64,000 bases of DNA from Boletus sp. NGJ (Eukaryota > Basidiomycota > Agaricomycetes > Boletales > Boletaceae): NCBI GenBank assembly GCA_019096195.1, contig JAGTXK010000091.1, positions 124,001-188,000 of the forward strand, given 5' to 3'. Shown piece after piece: positions 59,303 to 64,000 of this stretch. The first letter of the stretch is position 1, and each line of letters starts with the position of its first letter. The notes beneath the pieces are model-generated. The model was given only the letters and a program-made list of their open reading frames with translations, was not told the origin of the DNA and did no database searches. The position numbers and the translations under genes were made by a program.

Positions 59303-61039
59303 CTAGGCGGACACCTGTGTTTCATGCACGCATTCGTCCCCGGGTAGATGGGGGTGCGGATAGGTAAGGGAGACCGTCTCGGTCAGAGGGGAATCAAGCG
59401 AAGGAGGAGGCGAGGGGTAAAGGTCAGTGGGTGATATGATTCCAGCGCGTTTAGTAAATGCCGAAGACAAACTCAGTGGAGAGACATGGGTGGAAAGCTT
59501 CCTCTCTAGAGAGCTCTTGTGCATCTCAGGCGATGGTGCTCGTGTACCGCCAGGAAGCAAGGGAGGGAACTGTGGTCGTGATTTCATCCCAGTTGTGGAT
59601 GACATCCCAGATTTCACCCACGAACTAGGTGATGATGGGGTGCTACCGCTCAACAGTTGCTCATCCGTGCGGTTAGATGGAAGCATCATGTCCCGTGTGG
59701 CCTCTACTCTCCTCACTTTGGTCTCCCCCTTTTCTACATCACTCTTCGCAGAGTTGTACGTATATAAGCCGATGAATGTCAACCCAATCCCGGCGCCTTG
59801 GATTGGGTGGATCCTCTGGTTGAACCATAAAATTGCCATGCATATGACCCATATCCGTTTGACCAAGGAGGCGATGGAATACGTGACTGGAGAGGTGGAT
59901 GACAAAATCACGAATGCGATAATGTTCTGGGCAAAGTGTGCAAGACCATTGACAATGAAGTGGTAGGAGAGGGAGTGCATAGAGGAATGGTCATGATGAG
60001 GATGGACAACATATGTCGGGTTATCAAGGGCAGCGAGGAGACGAGGGAGGTCCGTGAAACTCCAGAGGGGTACCATGAGAGCAAATGCCGCGCTTGATGA
60101 ATAAAACAACAAGTTCACTTTATCAAGCCGATGCGAGGATGCTTGCGATCCAGACGGGATAACCTTCTTGAAAAAGATGTTCGAGCTCACGAAGACAAGG
60201 GCGGAACCAAAGGCACAGAGTAGCCCCATTGGACTTGACGCGGAAGTGTCAAAAGTGGAAGCTAGCATGACTCCGATAGTCAAGGGAAGGAGTGATAGAT
60301 AAGTCTTGGGAGAGTATTTGACCCCAAAGAGAAGTGCGTACGCGGCGACAGTGAAGAGCGGCGACAACGCCTGTGGTATCATGTGAACGATGAAAACGGG
60401 GAAGAAAATGATGTAAGATACCTTGATGGTATGCACGGTGCTAACGTGAATTCTGGAGATTGCCATGCTAGAAAACATATGTCCCCCGACCTGGAATGCA
60501 CCCATAGGCAAGGTGGCTCTCAGTATAGCGACCGTTGGCGAGCGCAACTTGCTGAAATTAATCGCAGGGGTCATGATTAAGAGACAGCAGGAGGCGACAA
60601 AACCAAACTGGATGATAGTGAGAGTGACTGGGTAGCGAAACTGCTCGAGGATCGCTTTCCCAGTGTTTGACGACAGGGCGGATGTTGTGTACCAAAATAT
60701 ACACAAGATAAGAAAGCGGGCGGTGGAAGCGGCGGGAGGTTCTGCTGCAGATGTCCAAGGACCCCGGGTGCGACGGACGAAAGATGAGGGAAAGTGATGT
60801 GCTTCTCGTGCGAATGGCCGGCGGTAAAAAATCCTCTTGAGGTTTTCCGAGATCGAGGAAAAAGAAAACAAAGAACGGTGGCCTAATCGGTTGCTCCAAG
60901 CACCTTGCGACATAGATAATGCTGCTTCAGAGGGATTGCTGGCCTGCCAAGCATGCCCGAAATTCGCGGGATTATCATGGAGGTATTCATCATATGGGGG
61001 ATATCTGACGGGATCGGTAGCAGGGTGATTTTTATGCAT
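59303..61039 (-). CDS. Triose-phosphate-transporter family protein (SLY41-like)
   Basis: A drug/metabolite-transporter-superfamily membrane protein of the TPT group, like yeast Sly41, which acts in ER/Golgi membranes. Exons are 61,039-60,422 and 60,370-59,303. The 51-nt intron (60,371-60,421, GTATCT...CCACAG) is a multiple of three and stop-free, so the unspliced frame is also open, but removing it restores the conserved HTIKALSPLFTV. The product is 561 aa. Residues 1-105 are a soluble N-terminus; 105-400 hold about 9-10 hydrophobic segments with SSNTGKAILEQFRYPVTLT, VFVSSNIFFKK and VTYSIASLVKRIWVI, typical of the family; the last ~130 residues are Ser/Pro-rich and cytosolic in character. Its substrate cannot be told from sequence. 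Confidence 0.92.
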   Translation of the reverse strand: MHKNHPATDPVRYPPYDEYLHDNPANFGHAWQASNPSEAALSMSQGAWSNRLGHRSLFSFSSISENLKRIFYRRPFAREAHHFPSSFVRRTRGPWTSAAEPPAASTARFLILCIFWYTTSALSSNTGKAILEQFRYPVTLTIIQFGFVASCCLLIMTPAINFSKLRSPTVAILRATLPMGAFQVGGHMFSSMAISRIHVSTVHTIKVSYIIFFPVFIVHMIPQALSPLFTVAAYALLFGVKYSPKTYLSLLPLTIGVMLASTFDTSASSPMGLLCAFGSALVFVSSNIFFKKVIPSGSQASSHRLDKVNLLFYSSSAAFALMVPLWSFTDLPRLLAALDNPTYVVHPHHDHSSMHSLSYHFIVNGLAHFAQNIIAFVILSSTSPVTYSIASLVKRIWVICMAILWFNQRIHPIQGAGIGLTFIGLYTYNSAKSDVEKGETKVRRVEATRDMMLPSNRTDEQLLSGSTPSSPSSWVKSGMSSTTGMKSRPQFPPLLPGGTRAPSPEMHKSSLERKLSTHVSPLSLSSAFTKRAGIISPTDLYPSPPPSLDSPLTETVSLTYPHPHLPGDECVHETQVSA

Positions 61040-61311
61040 TCCACGAAGGAAAGAGCGTTCAACGCAAGAGGGTTAGGAAAGGGGATTACGACTCCCGTAC
61101 TATATGCGCAGTGAAACTTGTCAACACTGACCGCAACGTGGAATAAGGTCACGGTGCACAGCCACGGTAACCTCTTCCATTGACCAAAATCACGTGCCAC
61201 AGAAAGACCTACCCTAAAGTAGCCCAGTCCAGTCGGCCCTCAGAGTACCAGACCGCTCGGTATCGAAATCAAGGCCGTCACTGTAGTCGCCATTTCTTCA
61301 AGAACCCCATC
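61040..61311. promoter_or_regulatory. Divergent promoter, transporter / RPS4
   Basis: These 272 bp lie between the two start codons and must serve both genes. A CT-rich tract directly before the RPS4 ATG (61,288-61,311) is usual for ribosomal protein genes. I recognise no defined factor site. Confidence 0.6.
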
Positions 61312-62426
61312 ATGGTCAGTCGTATGTCCTCTGATATAGTTGTGCACACCCCGAGAAACCATCCATCAATGCTTTCTGTCCAAGGGATGGGTGGATGCTG
61401 CCAGCCTTGTTGGGATGGACTGGATATATGCCCTCGCCATGCTCTCGACCTCACAGCATCTGACCCATTCTCTGTTCTGTAGGCCCGTGGACCAAAAAAG
61501 CATTTGAAACGCCTTGCAGCTCCATCGTCATGGATGCTCGACAAACTGAGCGGCACCTATGTGAGGAACCTCAACCATTTCATCATCTCTCAAAACTCAA
61601 ACGCAGGTCACAGGCTCCCCGCCCATCGCCTGGCCCTCACAAGCTCCGCGAGTCCCTTCCCCTTACGATTTTTCTACGAAACAGGCTCAAGTATGCTCTG
61701 ACTGGACGCGAAGTTATTACAATCGTCAACGAACGCCTCATTAAAGTCGATGGAAAAGTGCGCACCGACCCTAACTATCCCACCGGCTTCATGGGTAAGC
61801 AATTCCAGTCCTCTACTCGGATAGTACATTTATATTTGGTCAGATACCATCTCCATTGAAAAGTCGGGCGAGCATTTCCGCCTGCTGTATGATGTGAAGG
61901 GCCGTTTCACCATCCATCGCATCACCCCCGAGGAGGCTACATACAAACTTCTGAAGGTCCGCAAAGTTGCCCTTGGCGCCAAGGGTGTCCCCCACATCGT
62001 CACACACGACGGGCGCACGATCCGCTATCCTGATCCAGCAATCAAGGTCAACGACACTGTGAAGTTTGACCTTGAGCAAAGCAAAATCACCGACTTTGTA
62101 CCCTTCGACACCGGTAACATCGTCATAATCACCGGTGGTCGTAACATGGGTCGTGCAGGTGTCATCGTTCACCGTGAGAAGCATGTTGGAGGTTTCGATA
62201 TCGTCCATGTCAAGGATTCTCTCGATCGTACGTTCGCCACACGGTATGTGACATTACGCGTTTCGTACTCCAGTGAGCTCCAGCTATTGGCGATTATAGT
62301 ATCTCCAACATCTTCGTTATCGGTCAAGGCACCAAGCCTTGGATATCGTTGCCGAAGGGCAAGGGTACTAAACTGACGATTTCTGAGGAGAGAGACCTCC
62401 GGAGGAGACGCGCCGCTGAGCAATAG
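61312..62426 (+). CDS. RPS4: 40S ribosomal protein eS4, five exons, first exon is only ATG
   Basis: A structural protein of the small cytosolic ribosomal subunit. Exons are 61,312-61,314 (ATG alone), 61,483-61,560, 61,614-61,794, 61,844-62,243 and 62,300-62,426; introns are 168, 53, 49 and 56 nt with GT...AG borders. The product is 262 aa, the normal length. Landmarks are [37 protein letters not shown], the S4 RNA-binding part [20 protein letters not shown], the S4e core [19 protein letters not shown], the KOW motif [20 protein letters not shown], and the C-terminus [18 protein letters not shown]. The ATG-only exon is chosen because MARGPKK is the invariant N-terminus and GCCCGTGGA follows a good acceptor. 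Confidence 0.96.
61315..61482 (+). other. Long first intron of RPS4
   Basis: This 168-nt intron (GTCAGT...CTGTAG) is about three times longer than the other introns in this window and directly follows the start codon. A long first intron right after the ATG in a ribosomal protein gene often carries regulatory sequence; that role is inferred. Confidence 0.85.
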
Positions 62427-62607
62427 ATACGCGTTATCCGGTTTCTCTTTCAGGTGTATGTACCTCCATGTGTATGCCTCTCACGACGAAAAAAAAATGC
62501 AGCTGATCACATGGTGCACATGAATATGATACACAGAAGTTACTCTCACATCGCAGATAAAACGTTGCAGTTAATCTTGGTCTCAACGTTCAACAGTATG
62601 GCTCGCA
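62427..62607. other. Convergent intergenic region RPS4 / PSO2
   Basis: Only 181 bp separate the two stop codons, so the 3' untranslated regions must be short or overlap. It includes an A-run (62,490-62,497) on the plus strand. No gene is seen. Confidence 0.6.
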
Positions 62608-64000
62608 TTACCAGCAATCGATTGTTTTGGGTTGTATGACAGACGGTTTAGTAGACCTCTTCTCCAACTCCCATCGTTTCAACCACTTGATCATCTTTGC
62701 CCTTGAAGTAGGGCTACCTACGTTCACGGTGGGTATCATTCTACCCCAGTCGCATGACATAGCAAAGCAAGTGAGCTCAAAGAACGAGCTGTGCTCCGAA
62801 TAAGGCACCCCAAATATCTGGATGTTATGTGATGACTTTTGCGAGGGCTGGAGATCTGTGTAAGAGAAATGTTGTGACTCGCCACGGGAGATGATGGACT
62901 GGATGGAGGCATTAAGATCACTACCAGCGGGGGGAGAGTAACTGTGAAAGGAGTCAACCGAAACCAAGCATCGGACTTGAACAACGCACGTCCATCCTGT
63001 TGGCCGAAACCCGATAACCCTCGAAAACGTGCCCTTGAATCTTTGAAGATACGACCTAAGAACATCTGAAGTGACTGCCCCTAACGGCAATATATGTACG
63101 CTTGCTTCGGCAGGATCTGCGGTCAGGAGAGCGTGTAGCTCTTTATCAGCCTGACATCGTAGTATTGCAGTCTTGCGCAGGTCACAGTATATCTTTGCCC
63201 CAAGAGCTTGAGCAATCGCTTGAGTGCATTTTTGTTCAGTCCCAACTTGGACGACAAGATCAGACTACTTACCTTTGACAATACGCTCCTTGCCTATTGA
63301 ATATGTGCTAGGGACAAAATCAGTCGTGAATCAAAAACGTCAAGCACTTCATCTACCCTACTATCACAAGGATGCGCTCCTGCAGCTTCTGTTGTCCTCC
63401 CGTCTCAGCAGAGTTCGAAGATTTCATCCAAGCATCAATCGTGGAGTTCCGGCTTCCCCCTCCCACCACTAGTCTGCGGGCTAACTCTGCACAAGCAGTT
63501 ATAACAAGTGGCTGAGGTGGAAATGTGTACTGTTTTGATGATTGAACTTCTCGACAGCCGAAGAAAAGATTACGACATACCTTCGGATCGAGATATGTAG
63601 TATCTAGGTAGATGTGATCGATGTGCTTTCCTTTCACGGCGGGGTGGACGACATGTTGTGGTGACGCGCGGAAATCCCCACAATGCAGGTAACGAAAGAT
63701 TTTTGATGAGCCTATAAACGGGGACTTGAATGCGCTGTCGCCAGCATCGATTGTTTGCTGCCCCTCAAAGAAGAAGAGACAGGAACCTGGGCAGTGATTG
63801 GCTTCAATCAGGGTCACGCTCACTCCTCCAGTATTCGGTATCATTGTCGGCGTGTCCAATGGTAAGGGATGGATCCATATAGGATCTACAGCTAGCATGT
63901 GTATAATTAAGTTGGCAGTCTCCTCTGCAGAAACATTAGCACAGGCTCGACAGGCTGCTCGCGCATTGACCTGAACAATAAATAGGTCCACTCTTCCATT
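62608..64000 (-). CDS. PSO2: PSO2/SNM1-type DNA cross-link repair nuclease (partial)
   Basis: A metallo-beta-lactamase/beta-CASP 5'-exonuclease that processes interstrand cross-links in the nucleus. The visible exons on the minus strand are 64,000-63,971 (partial), 63,924-63,581, 63,529-63,357, 63,307-63,273, 63,218-62,990 and 62,941-62,608; introns are 46, 51, 49, 54 and 48 nt. About 380 C-terminal residues are in the window; the N-terminus and the HxHxDH motif lie beyond it. Landmarks are SVTLIEANHCPGSCLFFFEG, YLHCGDFRAS, IYLDTTYLDPKYTFPPQ, VGTYSIGKERIVKAIAQALG and GVPYSEHSSFFELTCFA with the beta-CASP motif C His. The splice borders rest on these conserved joins. Two introns are multiples of three without stops. 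Confidence 0.93.

Noticed and set aside
59427-59966. A 179-codon plus-strand frame
   Set aside because: It lies fully antisense to the transporter coding region and has no family feature; it is a shadow of that gene.
61530-61859. RPS4 starting at a later ATG
   Set aside because: That frame begins out of phase in exon 2, runs through an intron and omits the invariant MARGPKK N-terminus.
1-64000. tRNA genes, CRISPR arrays, riboswitches
   Set aside because: GTTCGA-type T-arm candidates (for example 39,990 and 59,175) lack matching stems; no regularly spaced repeats were seen; bacterial regulatory elements are not expected in this genome.

Overview
The window looks like nuclear DNA of a basidiomycete fungus, most likely an Agaricomycete. 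The reasons are spliceosomal genes with very short introns (46-54 nt for most), a Plavaka-type transposase known from mushroom-forming fungi, Agaricomycete-style Helitron, hAT and Tc1 elements, and ribosomal proteins of fungal type. It falls into two very different parts.

Positions 1 to about 55,500 are a transposon graveyard: AT-rich, poor in CpG, and without an intact host gene. From left to right it holds: an LTR split by a ~9.4 kb Helitron, itself split by a Tc1 element (1-9,802); a decayed Tc1 copy (10.6-12.0 kb); a Copia tail with its LTR (12.3-13.4 kb); remnants of an integrase-domain gene hit by a solo LTR (13.9-17.6 kb); a Gypsy 3' half with chromodomain and LTR (18.8-21.7 kb) abutting a Tc1 fragment; a Copia scrap (22.8-23.3 kb); a Gypsy element (24.4-33.3 kb) that received a hAT transposon with a perfect 8-bp target duplication and a piece of mitochondrial-plasmid DNA polymerase; two more Tc1 copies (34.0 and 37.0 kb); a Plavaka transposase (40.3-43.3 kb); an unnamed gene remnant (43.4-51.7 kb) carrying a near full-length Copia element; and a Tc1 element (51.95-55.49 kb) carrying an LTR-gag fragment that is still CpG-rich. 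The best preserved mobile gene is the Tc1 transposase at 4,400-5,416, which has an uninterrupted 338-aa frame, a DD34E triad, ~200-bp terminal inverted repeats and a TA duplication.

Positions 56,300-64,000 are a compact gene island with normal CpG and closely spaced genes: an unnamed 616-aa protein (minus), RPL34 (plus), a SLY41-like triose-phosphate-transporter-family protein (minus), RPS4 (plus) and a PSO2/SNM1 DNA cross-link repair nuclease (minus, running off the right edge). The genes alternate strand, so each ribosomal protein gene shares a short divergent promoter (192 and 272 bp) with its left neighbour and converges on its right neighbour. Exon boundaries were worked out by eye from splice signals and family conservation.

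Nothing here is clearly a new biological system. The observations most worth following are the mitochondrial-plasmid polymerase fragment inside a nuclear Gypsy element, the shared fold-back architecture of the Tc1 ends across four subfamilies, the nested insertions that date each other, and two remnants of an unnamed gene family among the transposons.
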